Positions 12,501 through 24,380 are shown, counted from the first letter of the stretch. The stretch: DNA of 64,000 nucleotides from Chrysoperla carnea (GCF_905475395.1 NC_058337.1:11272983-11336982), one strand, 5' to 3'. The notes: a model not told the origin generated them from the letters alone. Translations and numbers: made by a program.

Positions 12501-14766
12501 GAAAGCTGTCAATAAACACACCAAACCGACCTGGCTTTGTAATTGCTATTGTAATTGTAACACTTCTGTATTGTTTTCTTTGTTTTATTCATAAGAACGT
12601 CTTATTTCATATATTATACTCTTCATTTCAAATACACTTGATACTGATTTTTGCCAATTCCTACGCAACAAGTTGCACTTTTGTATATTGACTGTAAAGC
12701 GAGGATCATATCTTTATTTAGTCCTATTTTATATAGTTTCAGCTATAATAAATTCCTATCGACTTTATCAGCCGCTTTTTCAATATCTATGAAGCAAGTT
12801 TGTTGACGTTAGAAGTAAGTGTCAATCCGCGATAATTTGTTTGATCTCGAGTATCTCCTTTTCCTTTGTGCAGATTAACTATCAGTCGAGAAATGGAACG
12901 TTATTTTAAGATATTGTAGAAATAAATAAATAATTTAGTGGACGTCTATGATTTGACAAAGGACAAACTAACAAAGTTTTGAGGACAAAAAAACCATATG
13001 TGAGCTTCTATGTGTATATTCTCTGAGTTATCTTTTTAAATATTGAAGAAGTTTATTGACAGTACCTTTAACTTAAATAAATAACAAAGTCGCTTTATTT
13101 TTCTGCTATTTTAAAAATCAATTGAAATAATTTTGGTATTCATAAGGGCTTATTATTAATTTTATACATTTCAATAAGTTTCTACCCACTGGAAAAATGC
13201 TATACAATTCTTTGAAAGTTATTTCTTCTTTTTCCGTTTCTTACTTTCATTGTGAAAAATCTTTCTGATGAGTGAGATTACTACAGATTACACCATTTCT
13301 ATTTATCAACTTTCCACCTGCGTGGTTATACCAAATTTAATTCGATATTCAATGGTAATTATACCACATTCAATTGTATTATTTTAAAATATATTGCTTT
13401 TATTTTTTTCAGGATCTTGTATAAGACAAAATAATTTAAAAGAAAGTTTTTAACTTAAGGGGACTGATCACCTTGAGATTTTTTTTTCTTATATAAAACG
13501 GTTTTAAACCATTAGTATAATACCCACCCTAAAATTTCAGAAAAATAAATAAATATGTTTTTAAGTTATTCATATAATTTATATTGAATATGTATCGTAA
13601 ATTATCGGGTTTCATTTTCTTCAAATTTTTGTCAGCTTCACGTTTATAAAAATGTTTACCCTGTTAACTCGATGCCAAGCTTATCGATTCTTTCTCGATT
13701 GTCTTTATTTGTTCGTCTTGAGTTTCTTCAAGTATTGACTGGTCAAAATTTTGTTTTTTTTCTGTTGTTGTTAGTTTTTTTCAGCGTTTTGAAGTCAAAT
13801 TTTGGAAAAAAAAATCGAACAAACAAAATTTTCATTTTTATTATGAATCAAACTTTACATAATTTTTTATTTTTTTATTTCTAGTTTAGTAGACGGTGGA
13901 CCTTTTGGTGGAAGTTGTCAAATTCATGGACCAGTTGTTGGGGTACCACATTCAGAATCTGAAGATTTAAGTATGTCATGCGGAGGAATTGATGATGAAA
14001 TCAAAAGTCCAGTTTTAAGAAATCCAGCTTTTTCACATTCAAGATGTCCGCCAGAAATTCATAAATCATGTTTTTGTGTACGTTTTATTGCGGAACATAC
14101 AAAAATGTTAGAAGATTCAACAAAGGTAAAGCAATAACGTAGAAGATTTTTAATTTTTACCAAAAGTATTTTAATTTTGAACCCGTCGACTCTATTAACT
14201 CAGTTTTTTAAAAAGGGCGTAAATTCTTATTTTAACTAACATGAAAAAACTAGCTCTGGAAATCTGATATAGATGAAATATGGCAACCAAAAATATAGGT
14301 ATGGCCACGAGCTCCCAAAATTAAAATAACTTTTAAAATCGATAATTATTTTAACATTATATCCGGATAGAGTGCCAGTTGTCAGCTTGATACTCGACCA
14401 GAAAATGTTTCTTAGGGTACCTTTTAAATATTTCCGAATAAAAAACGTCAATTCTTGATCTTTCTTACAGAACCTACAAATCAGTTCGCAAATCGTCGTC
14501 CGTCAGTTATTGTTCTTCCCCGTGCTATCTAGTGATATAATAGGCTTTCCAGAAGGAAATCAAATACTTTTGAAGTTATTTCATCTCAATTAATTATGTT
14601 TCAGGTAAAAGAAGATTGGAAGTATGTGGCAATGGTATTGGATAGACTATTTTTATGGATATTCACATTAGCTGTATTTGCTGGAACAGCTGGAATTATT
14701 TTACAAGCACCAACATTATACGACGATCGTATACCCATTGATGAGAAATTTTCAAATTTTGGGTGA
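9593..14766 (+). CDS. Nicotinic acetylcholine receptor alpha-type subunit, C-terminal four exons (partial)
   Basis: Subunit of a neuronal acetylcholine-gated cation channel of the pentameric Cys-loop family, acting in the plasma membrane. Four exons are read: 9593-9739, 9811-9996, 13885-14125 and 14605-14766 (stop TGA at 14764-14766). Each is bounded by AG/GT and the phases agree. Exon one gives the end of transmembrane segment 3 and the start of the cytoplasmic loop ([20 protein letters not shown], then [20 protein letters not shown]), both nAChR hallmarks. Exons two and three are the variable intracellular loop, ending in the amphipathic [19 protein letters not shown]. The last exon is [20 protein letters not shown] (start of transmembrane segment 4) and a short extracellular tail after [13 protein letters not shown]. 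The 3.9-kb intron between exons two and three carries LINE scraps and repeats. The ligand-binding domain and segments 1-2 were not found in the preceding 9.6 kb, so the gene probably starts outside the window. The loop resembles the alpha1/alpha2/alpha3 group; I cannot settle which from this part. Confidence 0.93.
11416..11650. repeat. Tandem duplication, two 119-bp units
   Basis: CATTC-TATTGGTCCC opens the units at 11416 and 11535. Both contain GTATCACTGTGTAAAGTGGC, TGCATAAAATGCAGCTTCCG and AAAATATCACCGTAAGCCCT. They differ by a few substitutions and a short T-run. It lies in a receptor intron. Open frames here are by-products of the repeat. Confidence 0.85.
11880..12015 (+). pseudogene. LINE reverse transcriptase scrap, plus-strand piece
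   Basis: Plus-strand translation gives [19 protein letters not shown], matching the QG..LS.LLF..YINDL block of non-LTR reverse transcriptases. It is preceded by nucleotides GCAAAAATCAAATATCAAG that recur inverted near 12,640, so this and the next fragment derive from the same LINE family. It ends just before the repeat at 12,033. Confidence 0.7.
12033..12450 (+). repeat. Repeat family C, diverged copy C1
   Basis: Starts ACTAGCGACCCGCCCCGGC, the same end as the complement of the right end of copy C3 at 39.8 kb, and continues TTCGCACGGGTGCAATG. It includes GCGGCGCCATCTATTG and ends around a TTTATATATATTAAG tail. The ACTAGC...CCCGC...TTCGC start is a common insect repeat end. It sits in the large receptor intron. 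Confidence 0.6.
12600..12890 (-). pseudogene. LINE reverse transcriptase scrap, minus-strand piece
   Basis: Minus-strand translation gives [16 protein letters not shown], a stop, then [20 protein letters not shown] and [15 protein letters not shown]. This matches the F.DFEKAFD.V.R catalytic block and the stretch after it of non-LTR reverse transcriptases, but with an AAD substitution. It belongs just before the plus-strand piece at 11,880-12,015 in protein order, so the two halves now face each other. Confidence 0.75.
12891..13884. other. Receptor intron, 3' part
   Basis: T-rich sequence ending in the TTTTTTATTTCTAG acceptor used at 13,885. No repeat family from elsewhere in the window recognised; the 70-codon frame at 13,672-13,884 is T-rich noise. 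Confidence 0.5.
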
Positions 14767-14858
14767 CGGCAAACATCATAAGGTGATCTTCGTTCACGAC
14801 GAACGAAACCTTGATTTTCTAAATTAAAGGTCACCTTATGATTGATTCCTTAAATAAA
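14767..14858 (+). promoter_or_regulatory. Receptor 3' UTR start with a nested stem-loop and a poly(A) signal
   Basis: Directly after the receptor stop codon, ATCATAAGGTGA at 14775-14786 is perfectly complementary to TCACCTTATGAT at 14831-14842. Inside that loop, TTCGTTC and GAACGAA form a second 7-bp stem around a 5-nt loop at about 14789-14807. An AATAAA follows at 14853-14858. In the mRNA this would be a two-tier hairpin just downstream of the stop codon. A role in stability, localisation or translation is inference only. Confidence 0.5.
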
Positions 14859-15954
14859 CAAACAGACTGTATAAAAACAATGATAATATGAAGAAAAAAA
14901 AACACGATTCTTATATACAATGCCTTTTTTTAAATAAATCAATTTAAAACATAAAAAAATTGTCACGAATAATAATTTATAAGATCATCATATCATCATC
15001 AAAGCGGAAATTTAACAAAATCACATTTACAATATTGTCATCGCAAAACGTATTTTGGAAAAGTGTGTGCAAATTTTTGTGTGAATCTAAGTGTTGATAG
15101 ATGCATTGTACTTTAGTAGAAAGGACGATTTTTTAAATAACTACCGTAAATATAATTCGTTCAGTCGATAACCATTAGTTGGGTTATAAGAAAAAATGTC
15201 GAAATGAAAATAAAAAATTGTATAAATTGTAGATATAATTTCTAATTTTGAAGATAATCTTGAATCAAAAACAGTGGCAGAAGTAAAAGGAAACGTCAAA
15301 GCTTTCATCTATTGGATTTAAATGTTATTTCGGAAGCTGTAAGGCTTGTATCAAGTGGACATTTTGTGTGTGATATTCAACTGCATCAGTTACACCTGTA
15401 TGTAATTTACATCTGCAATTAGATGTCAATTACATACAGTTGTAACCAGCCAAACAAAGCATGCAGTTTGGATTTAAACTGCATATTGTTGACACTCGAC
15501 TGTAATAAGTAGTAACTACAACGGCTAAGAACCTAATATATAGACTGTATTCATTGATTAGTGCGATTTTGACGCTAACCTCGCTGGCCACAAGTTTCGA
15601 GCTGACAAACATATCGATCTTGCTAAGTCTCTCACAGCTTCTTATTGATAATTGTATAGAAGTTTTTCTGCAGCGATTTCGTTGGTGCTAACTTCAACCT
15701 AAAATTCACCAATTTTCTGCTCCCAATTTCGCCAGCCAGGCAGCCTCCACATTTATTTTCTCAATAAGGTTGTGAATCTAATGTATTCATCAACATTGCT
15801 TCGTCTTGCCACCTGTAACGCTATGCATTTTATTGCACCTTGGGTATCTAATTGATCTATAACGAACCTGGGTGATCTAGTACTTTGATTCAGAGTCAAG
15901 TTACCTTTATTATTAATTTGATGTTTACTAACGCAGGTGACTGGGGGTTATTTA
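14859..15954. other. Intergenic, downstream of the receptor gene
   Basis: May contain remaining 3' UTR. TACATACAGTTGTAACCAGC near 15,433 pairs partly with ACACCTGTATGTAATTTAC near 15,392. No gene recognised. Confidence 0.45.
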
Positions 15955-16492
15955 ATGATATACACAACCAAAGTATTAATTAAAGGAAAATTTTGTTAAC
16001 ACAAATTTTTACCATAATTTCAAACAGTTGTAGCTCGTTTGAAAACTTGTACTTTCTAGCTTTGGTACTATTGTTCGAAATTTTGTATCATCGCTTGCCA
16101 CTTTTCACAGATGTTTAAAAGAGTGAAAAATGTTAACCATAAATTTGATATGACGTTTAGAAGCGTACCAAAACTTATTTTATGATAAATTCGAAAACTT
16201 ATTTATGTTTTTGTAGTTTAAAAATTTCCGTACGAGCTTTTTGGACCAAGATATTCGTTTTCCAAGCAAAATTAGCACTGGGTTTAAAATCCTGTTTCTA
16301 TTAAGCCCTGGCATATTGTTTTGTAAAAGCTTTTATCACTATCCCACTTTTCGATCAATCTTATTGTGCTCATTAGAAAACTGCTATCTTCTAGTTTTTG
16401 AATCTATTTCTCTAGCTATTGCGACTGTTGGTAAATGGTAAAATTTTTTGACAACAAAATATTCGTTTAATACTTTGGTTGTGTATAATCTT
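15955..16492. repeat. Foldback element M
   Basis: The left end TATACACAACCAAAGTATTA near 15959 is matched by its complement near 16460-16488, and similarity continues inward through a diverged ACCAT-AACAGT-GTAGCT segment. It lies 1.2 kb downstream of the receptor stop codon. No coding sequence is visible. Confidence 0.7.
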
Positions 16493-17439
16493 AAAAGCAT
16501 ACTAACCTACAACCATTAAAATGACAAAAAGGAATGAAATATTTGAATAACTAAAATAAACATAAATATAAGAGCATCCGGTAGTAAACAAATGAATGTT
16601 GCCGCATTTTCTGCAAAATAAAGTTATAGTACGAAATAAAGTTATTGAATTGGAAACAATATCATATTGTCCCGCAAAAATAATTGGATCTAAAAAATAT
16701 AAATATCACCCCATGGGCATAGCTTATAATTTCCAGTTTATTTATCAGATCTCAAATTTTCTTATCATACCTTCCTTCATATTGTATGCGCAGGGCTGAA
16801 ACGATGAAAAAATTTATTTAATAATTTGAATTTTGAAAGCGTGCACGAGTGTATAAGTATTTCTACAAGAAATTGGAATCAATCAAAAACTTGTTTATTT
16901 CTCTATAATATGCCGACAAAGAAAAATAGACTTATAACACTAAACGGTAAACAACTTTCGCAAATAATGACCTTATAGCAATAAACACGGACTCATTTGA
17001 AAGCTTAAACCTTTATATTTTTCAAACAACAGCTAAAAAATGCATATCATATCTTACTGCTTTGTGACGAAGGTTCAAATTATGGAAAAATTTTTTTTAA
17101 TTTTTCATAGACTTTGAACGGGTCTATGAGATCCTAAAAGTTTTTTTTATAAGTAATTAAATAAAATTACTCGAAAGGTTGTTCGTTTTTCTTCAAAACT
17201 CGCTACTATTATAGCTCGTTCGAGCTTTCTTGGCTGATCTAAATAATCAATTTATCAACAAAAAAAGCATTTCCAAAAAACCGATGTGAAAGTTTTGTAC
17301 TAATTATATAAAAATTAAATTCTAGGATTTTTATTATATGCCTAGGGTTTATTCGAATGAAGAAATGCTAATTAGAATAAAATCTTTATTTGCACTTGTA
17401 ATGCCCGGGGGAAAGGTATATTTATGTATACTTAGACAA
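16493..17439. other. Intergenic, no gene seen
   Basis: AT-rich sequence between foldback M and the LINE remnant. The 60- to 67-codon frames show no recognisable motif. Confidence 0.45.
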
Positions 17440-18560
17440 AAGACAAAGACTTCATTTATCTCTTGTGGGAGTATAGGTCACCCAGAAGAGCTCTCCACCC
17501 GTCTCTATCTCCAGCAATAACCTTCACCTCGCCCGAAGTATTTTTCACTTCCTTCCCTGCCCTGGTTCTCGGGGTTTTCCTTTTCTTCAGGCTTTCTCAA
17601 AGTACACCTTAACAACCTGCATTTCTTCTCACGAATCTGCAGTTTAATTTGTCGCTGACTTGTTTCTCTCCACAAATTTTCTTTTGTAATAGTATCTGGC
17701 CAGTGAATGTTCATAATACGGCGGGACACCTATTGATAAAAACTTGGAGCTGAGACGTAATGGAATTTGTTCGATTAAGTTACTATTAAAGATGCGGGAC
17801 TTTGTCTTCTTTGAGATATTGTGACTTCTCCAGATGAGGTAAAACTGTACAAACGCAACATTGGTTTTCTTAATAGGAGCTTACGCATCTTCTTCGGCTC
17901 CACCTCTTGTTGATATAATGCTTCCCAAGTATGTGAAAGAATCCACTTCATCTATTTCTTCACCTCCAAAGTTTAAAAGTTGTCTGTTTAATTTATTCTC
18001 ATTATTTAAGTTGTTAATTTTCAGACCTGCCGCCTGCCATATCTTTTATAAAATTGAATTTAAACTGCATATTTGTTTACCTTTGGGAGAGTGGACGTAT
18101 GACATCTGCATAGACTAGGTCTTCGAGACGATCATTTATTCCCCACTGACTGAATTCCTCTTTTCCTGCCGCCTATTGTTTTAGGCACTAACAGGAAGAG
18201 GGTTGGGGACAAAATACATCCCTGACGAACACCTGACGTACCAGAGATGGTCTGCAACAGTAGCCCTTAATGAGGTACTTGTCATTGACAGCCGTCATCG
18301 AGATTTCTCATAATATTGATAAATTTTAACCATAATCCTCAAGAATATTTAACAAGACTCTGTGAATCACTGAGTCAAATGCTTTCCCAACAGCTTGAAA
18401 TTCCATATTTTGTTCCAAAATTATCCTAGGTGTGTTTATCAGGGTCCTAGATGTGTTTATACACAGCTGTGCTCTAAAACTCAACTGGCAACTTGATCCG
18501 GTTCTTTTCTTATACTGGATACAAAAATTTTTAAGCAAAGTTTAATCTATTCGTTTATGA
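17440..18560 (-). pseudogene. RTE/CR1-like non-LTR retrotransposon, decayed reverse transcriptase and C-terminus
   Basis: On the minus strand, in order but in shifting frames: FQAVGKAFDSVIHRVLLNIL (catalytic AFDSV block, about 18,400), SGVRQGCILSPTLFLLVP (near 18,220), LEDLVYAD (second catalytic motif, near 18,110), GGEEIDEVDSFTYLGSIIS (near 17,950), then RRIMNIHWPDTITKENLW and RRCTLRKPE-like sequence down to 17,505. Motif order is that of a complete RT C-terminal half. Frameshifts and stops show it is inactive. Confidence 0.85.
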
Positions 18561-20700
18561 GATGTCATTTAAAACCAAACGAAAATTTAGTCGTATCCCT
18601 CTTACTTTCGCCACAATTTTGAGAAGTGTTCATTTTGCTTCACGTTTCAGTAAATCGAGACAAAGTCTTGACGTAATTTGTTTACATTTCGATATTTTTA
18701 TCTCAATCAACTTTTAGATATTTTTCATCGACTGAACTAAATTATTTGGAAATTTTTTTAATATGCATATTAAATTAAATGTTTTCAAATTAATCATTTA
18801 AAAAAATGTTACATATTTTTCGAAAATAATAATATTAATAATTTCTAAGTAATAAAATTTTTGTTCGGTTAAATTTTCATACAGAAATAGGGTACATACA
18901 ATTTTGAATGGACGATAAAATTTAATTTTTTATTGGGAAGATTTGGGAATAGTTTTAAGATATTAAGTAAATACTTTTATAATATTTACTCTTTCAGACC
19001 CAAAATATTAACTTTACTACCAATGTTTTATAGAATTCCGAAAACAGTTTTTGAATTTTTCGTCACAGAATTGTTAGTTTTGTATTAAAGCAGGTATTTG
19101 ATGCATATAATCCCTATTTCTAGAAACAAAAGCATTATGTTAGTGTTGCCTTTAAACTAGTACAACTTCAGCCCCTAAGAATAAATTATAGTCCTTAGAA
19201 TGAATATATCTAATAGCAAAATAAAACATTAAAATTTTTTTCTCCCCAAAAATATAAAATACAGATAATATAAGCTGAAGTCCTTATAAGGTAACAGGGT
19301 TGTACAAAATTTAATAATTGTATATTGTACAAAGTAAGCCAAATAGTGGAAAATCATAATTTATTAAATTAGTTAATAAGAATTAAATATAAATGACTAA
19401 TTAATCTAAACTAAAAATCTTGCCATTAGTATTTAGAGAATATCTTATTTTTTTTTAAAACGAACAAAAATTTTATTATTAAATTATCTTATTTTTAATT
19501 ATTAAAGGGCTTTGATTTTTAAATAATTTATTTATATTGCATGATCAAATTGAGTTTTTTCGAATTATTTTTAGACCAACCCTGATATAAAGGTCTGATT
19601 CAATCCAATTTAACCCGATTCAAAATTTTAATCGAAATTAAAATGACATGAATCGGAAATTTTTTCCAATCGAATCCTATTCATTCCTACTCACTAATCA
19701 GAAATTTCCAATTGGTTCCAATTCATGAATAGAATCGAATTGAAAATCTCAAATTGGGTTCTATTGGATTGAATCGGAATTCAATCGAAATGAATTGGAA
19801 ATTTGAATCGGACTATTTTATCAGGGAAGAAAAAACTCGCAATTTATTTCTTAGTTTTTTACGGTTTTAAGGTTTTATTGTTATTATCAAAGCTCTAAAA
19901 AGCTCAACAAATAATTAAAACACATATCCCAGTTTGCAATTAAAGATTTTATTTTTTTATATTTGTTGAATTATTTAAGGCTTAAAATTATTTTTCATTT
20001 AATAAATTCCTGAAAAAAATATAAAATAAATATTTATTACCAAAAACAATATAATTAAAATAGACTCCAAAAGCCTTACAAGGTAAGAAAAACGAGCGAA
20101 TAAGAAAAATAAGCAAGAATATATTTTAGGACAAATAAATTTAAAAAGATTATAAAAAGATAATTATTAAAAACATTCAAAATGCACAATTCTATTTAAT
20201 ACTAAATTTATAATAATTACGAATTATATAACCAATTTATATTGAACAAAATGAAAGGAAAACAATTTAAATAATTTAAATAAATAAATTAAATAAAATG
20301 GCAAAGCCATGTGTGCACTTTATGAAAGATTTTAATAACTAAACAAAAATAATTGTTTATACAATTTTTTTATATGTTTAAATATAAACAAAAACAATAA
20401 TGAACAAATAATAATTCATTAATTGTAGGCCAACCAATATTGATGTTGAATTAAATATTACTGAATTATGAAAGAAAATTATCCCGAAATGTCTTACATA
20501 AAGTACTTGCATATGTACATGCATCGAATAATAGATGAAGAAACGAAGCACTAAAAATGATCAAAGTTCGAAAAATTTGAGCAGTAAATCGGATTTGAAT
20601 GCGGTTTTCGGCATTCAATTCGTTAGAGTGACCTAATTTGATTTATAAGAAATTAAAAATATGCTACAAGCATACTTAATATGCATTTTAAATTGACAGA
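18561..20700. other. Intergenic, includes a degenerate GAATCGAATT-type simple region
   Basis: No gene. From about 19,585 to 19,825 the sequence consists of short variants of AATCGAATT, AATTGGAAAT and GGAATTCAATCG on both strands, i.e. a decayed quasi-palindromic simple repeat. The rest is A/T low-complexity DNA. Confidence 0.5.
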
Positions 20701-20758
20701 AATATTAAATTCTCAGTCTGTTATTAGTGATGAAAATGATTCCAAACTTGTTTCATGG

Positions 20759-21200
20759 AGGTTTTTGGGGTCGCTGAACACGAATATCGACAGAATTGGC
20801 TTCAAAGTACCTAGTTCCCAGGGACAAAGGTTCCCCGTCGTCTCCTGGGGCTTCAGGAAATTAGTATATAATCGGTCCAAACTCGTTATTTGAGGGTTTT
20901 CGGGGTCGCTGAACACGAATATCGCGACAGAATTCAATTTATTCATTCTTTTTTAACAATACAATATTATACAGAACATGTCATTAAAGAGGATAGGGAA
21001 AAAAGAAATGAAGGGGAAGGTTTGCAGCTATGGCTGACTTTGTCAGGAATTGGTCTCAGAGGTACCTGGTGCCCAGGGTGAACGATATCTCCGCCGCCTC
21101 CTGGAGTTTTCCAGAAGTTCGTCATATAATCAGTTCCAACTCGTTACTCAGGAGTTTTTGGGGTCGCTGAATACAAGTATTGCGACAGACAGCTGTATAT
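20759..21200 (+). repeat. 132-bp satellite (family G), three monomer starts with one interruption
   Basis: The GGGGTCGCTGAACACGAATA segment occurs near 20,766 and 20,898, 132 bp apart, and in altered form near 21,156. The rest of the monomer includes a GTACCTAGTTCCCAGGG-like part, CTCCTGG-GTTTTC and ACTCGTTA. The second monomer is split at about 20,935 by about 103 bp of unrelated sequence and resumes at about 21,040. Long open frames here are by-products of the repeat. Confidence 0.8.
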
Positions 21201-21420
21201 TTTGTTATTTTAGTGATTTCTTAGTTCGAATCCAGCAGCAGTCACAAATTTTTTTTAAATTTATTATCATATGTAACTCTATTGGATTTTTTTATTTATC
21301 TATTTAATTTTTGTTATCTGGAACGTTTCTTTATATTTTGATAACTTCGTATTGTTTTAATTACGAGTTAGTTGAGTTGATACCGTTCACCATGTGTTCA
21401 GCGAAACTAAAAACTCACGA
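21200..21420 (+). repeat. Family G flanking repeat, uninterrupted copy
   Basis: TTTGTTATTTTAGTGATTTC, TTCGAATCCAGCAGCA and TTTATTATCATATGTAACTC recur at 23.4-24.2 kb (plus) and 24.2-25.3 kb (minus). Here the sequence is continuous, so this copy serves as the empty-site reference for the insertions at 23.53 and 24.38 kb. Confidence 0.75.
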
Positions 21421-21894
21421 GTAACGAGTCTGAAATCGTTTTCATCGCTATTAACAGAATTGTGAATTTAATATTTACGGTCAAATGCATATTAATTATA
21501 CTAATTGCATATTTTTAATATAGTGATAATGTTTTGCATCCAAAAATTCGATAATGGTTTTTCATTGAAACATTAAATTTTAAAGTTCTCCAAAAATACC
21601 ACTTTAAATCTTTTTGGGCTCAGCTGAATTTGTTTCCAGTTAATTTATAACGTCTATTATTTGCGAAGCCGGTAGGAAATGATAAAAAATAATGGTTTTT
21701 TTTTCAGTATTTTCATTATTTTCCCTTCTTCAACCGACCCAGTAGTGCGCCAGCTGAAATTAATTTCTAATAAAAGAATTTGTTTTCATACGAAAAGGCC
21801 TGGCCTTTGGATAGTAAAATGAAGTTAAATATTCAGCTTAAAATTTCGAATGTTACGTATTCATGGTATATCGTCTTCTCCGATGGAATTAAAC

Positions 21895-23205
21895 TCATAT
21901 TGGTATAAAGGCCCATAATAGAAAAAGGCACCCATCTAACTTCTCAAAATTATAAAGTGGAAATGATTGAAAAACATGTAAAAAACATTTTACCTGTTTG
22001 AAACTTAAATAATAAATTTGTCAGACTTAATTTTGAAGGCGCTGAAAATGAACCTCTGTCATAGTCAAAAACATTTTTTCGCTGAAAGACCAATTTTTAT
22101 ACCATGTATATATGAAATATACATAGTATATTAAGTTTAGTCTCAAGTTTGTAACGCTTAAAAATATTGATCTTACGAACAAAATTTTGGTATAGGTTAT
22201 AGAAAATCACCTAATTAGTTCATTTTCGGTTGTCTGTTCGTCTGTCCGTCTATCTGTCAACACGATAAATCCAAAACGATAAAGGATATCAAGCTGAAAT
22301 TTACAAGCTAAAAAAGGTGAGGTCGAGTTCGTAAATGGAAAACATGGATCAATTGAGTATTGGTCCATAGGACCCATCTTGTAAACCGTTAGCGATAGAA
22401 CAAAAGTAAAAATAAAAAATGTAAAAAATGTTCCTTATAAAAAAATAAACAACTTTTGTTTGAAACATTTTTTTGTAAATATCACTGTTTACCCACGAGG
22501 GTGCAAATTAGTATCAAATTTTATAGTATGTATTATATGGGAATATCAGTTATGAATGGGTGGCCATCTAAGAGTGGATATTTTTCTTTACTTACGTGAC
22601 GTCAAAAAAACAAAAGGATGCGCAATCAACACTATCTATACATGTTATTTCAACAATTAACTCAGTCAATTGTTTGTTTTCACTTGTTATGCATAAAATA
22701 GATGTCAAACATTCGTTCAGAAAAAAATGTATGGTGATGTCTTGACATGTGCGTTCTTTGAAAAAAAGAAGCTTTTACAAGCTTCATGTCCAAACACCAT
22801 CCCTTTTGGGTCATGTTCAAACACCATCATAATTTATTTCTGAACGAAGGTTTGGCATCTATTTTATGCATAAAAACTGGTCTGTCAGCGAAAAAATGTT
22901 TTTAACTATGACAGACTTCATCTAGTTCTAACAGATAGAAGGTATCTTAAATTTTTTTTTTTAAATTCAAGGAAATGTTATGAAGTGCATTTATCGTAAA
23001 AAAGTATATATTAAAAGGTCCTTATATTATTAAAAGTTAATTAACAAAAATTGTAAACTAGACAAATTTTTTCAAAATTCATTATTTACAACAAATTGTG
23101 TAAATTTCATATTTTTAAATTGTTTTAAGTCATTTTCACTTTATAATTTTGAGTTGTTAGATGGGTGCCTTTTTCTGTTATGGGCTCTTATACCATACCT
23201 CAAAT
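21895..23205. repeat. Foldback element N, 1.3 kb, interrupted by repeat A1
   Basis: The left arm (GCCCATAATAGAAAAAGGCA then CCCATCTAAC, near 21,910) is matched by its complement near 23,160-23,190 with few mismatches. Arms extend inward through a CTGTCATAG-AAAAACATTTTTTCGCTGA segment and an AAAATAGATGTCAAACATTCG segment on the two sides of the centre. Repeat A1 occupies the left arm. The right arm (GCGAAAAAAT near 22,890) shows the same sequence unbroken. Confidence 0.85.
22094..22690 (+). repeat. Repeat family A, copy A1 (nearly full length)
   Basis: Starts with a self-complementary segment (ATACCATGTATATATGAAAT, then ATACATAGTATA). Next come AAGTTTGTAACGC, a GTCTGTCCGTC microsatellite, AGGACCCATCTTGTAAACCG, GATAGAACAAAAGT and CATCACTGTTTACCC. 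It ends CAACAATTAACTCAGTCAAT then TGTTTGTTTTCACTTG. There is no open reading frame. The same order of segments is found in A2, A3, A5 and A6. Confidence 0.85.
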
Positions 23206-23533
23206 TAAAAGGGAAAAGTAGAGCTTGTTAAGGAGAATAATGTAAGAGAAGTGACAAACTATTTTTCTTTTTCCAAATTGCCTTGAAAGCCGTTCCGAAT
23301 ATTAACTAGCTTAATAACATCACGATAATTTGTTTTAACAAATTAATGTAAAAGCATTGTAAACTCAAATCAATAATTTTTTTATAAACAATACTTAAAT
23401 AATTACCAATAAAAATTTATTTCTATTTATCACAAGATAGCTGTGAGCACTATATCGCAGCTATGTGTTTTGTTATTTTAGTGATTACTTAGTTCGAATG
23501 CAGCAACATAATTTTTTTTAAATTTATTATCAT

Positions 23534-24017
23534 ACTAGCTGTGAACTACCCGCTTTGCTGGGCAACATCCCCACTTGCACCCCTCCCTCCACATTTCCTT
23601 GCGTGGGATAAGTTTTGTAATGTACACGTCATGCTCTTTTATTTGATACCCCACTTAGGTATATTTGTAAATATTCGATAATTCCTTCCCACTTTCTCGC
23701 TACACCTTTCTACCCTCCGAAGGTTAAAAGTAGATAAAAACAATAGATCTTTGAAGCTGGTTGTATATCGTGTCAATATTAGAGCTTAATCGATGCACAA
23801 CTTTTTTAGTTTTTGAAGCATATCCCTTTCAACCCCTATTTCAACCCCTTACTCTACTATAATATGGATGTATTATACATAAAAACCTTCCTCTTGAATC
23901 ACTCTATCTATTAAAAAAAAACCGCATCAAAATCCGTTGCGTAGTTTCAAAGATTTAAGCATACAAACGACATAGGGACATAGGGACAGAGAAAGCTTCT
24001 TTGTTTTATACTATGTA
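23534..24017 (+). repeat. Repeat family C, copy C2, inserted in family G
   Basis: Starts ACTAGCTGTGAACTACCCGC and ends TTCTTTGTTTTATACTATGTA. It contains AATCCGTTGCGTAGTTTCAA followed by an AAGCATACAAACGACATAGG-type 3' region. Copy C4 is nearly identical over its whole length on the other strand. The interrupted host sequence is continuous at about 21,270. Confidence 0.85.
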
Positions 24018-24380
24018 TTGATGATGATATTGATGTAATTGGATTTTTGAGCTATTTCATTTTTGTTGCCTTGAACATTTATTTTTTTATTTTTCTGTAT
24101 TGTTGTAGTTACGAGTTTGTGGACTATTGAAGAGTTGATTTGAGTTCTGAAGTTAAAATTTTACATTCATATATTTAACTTGAACTGTAATAGTGTCCCA
24201 TTTTTTAACGCAAGGGCTTAAAACTTCATAACCCAACCAACTCCTCTATAGTCAACAAACTGAAGATATCAAAATTATAATTACAACAATACAGAGTTAA
24301 CAAAAAATAAAATAAGAAATGTTCAAAACAACAAAATTGAAATAGCTAAGAAACTTCAATGGTGCTAGATATGATAATAA

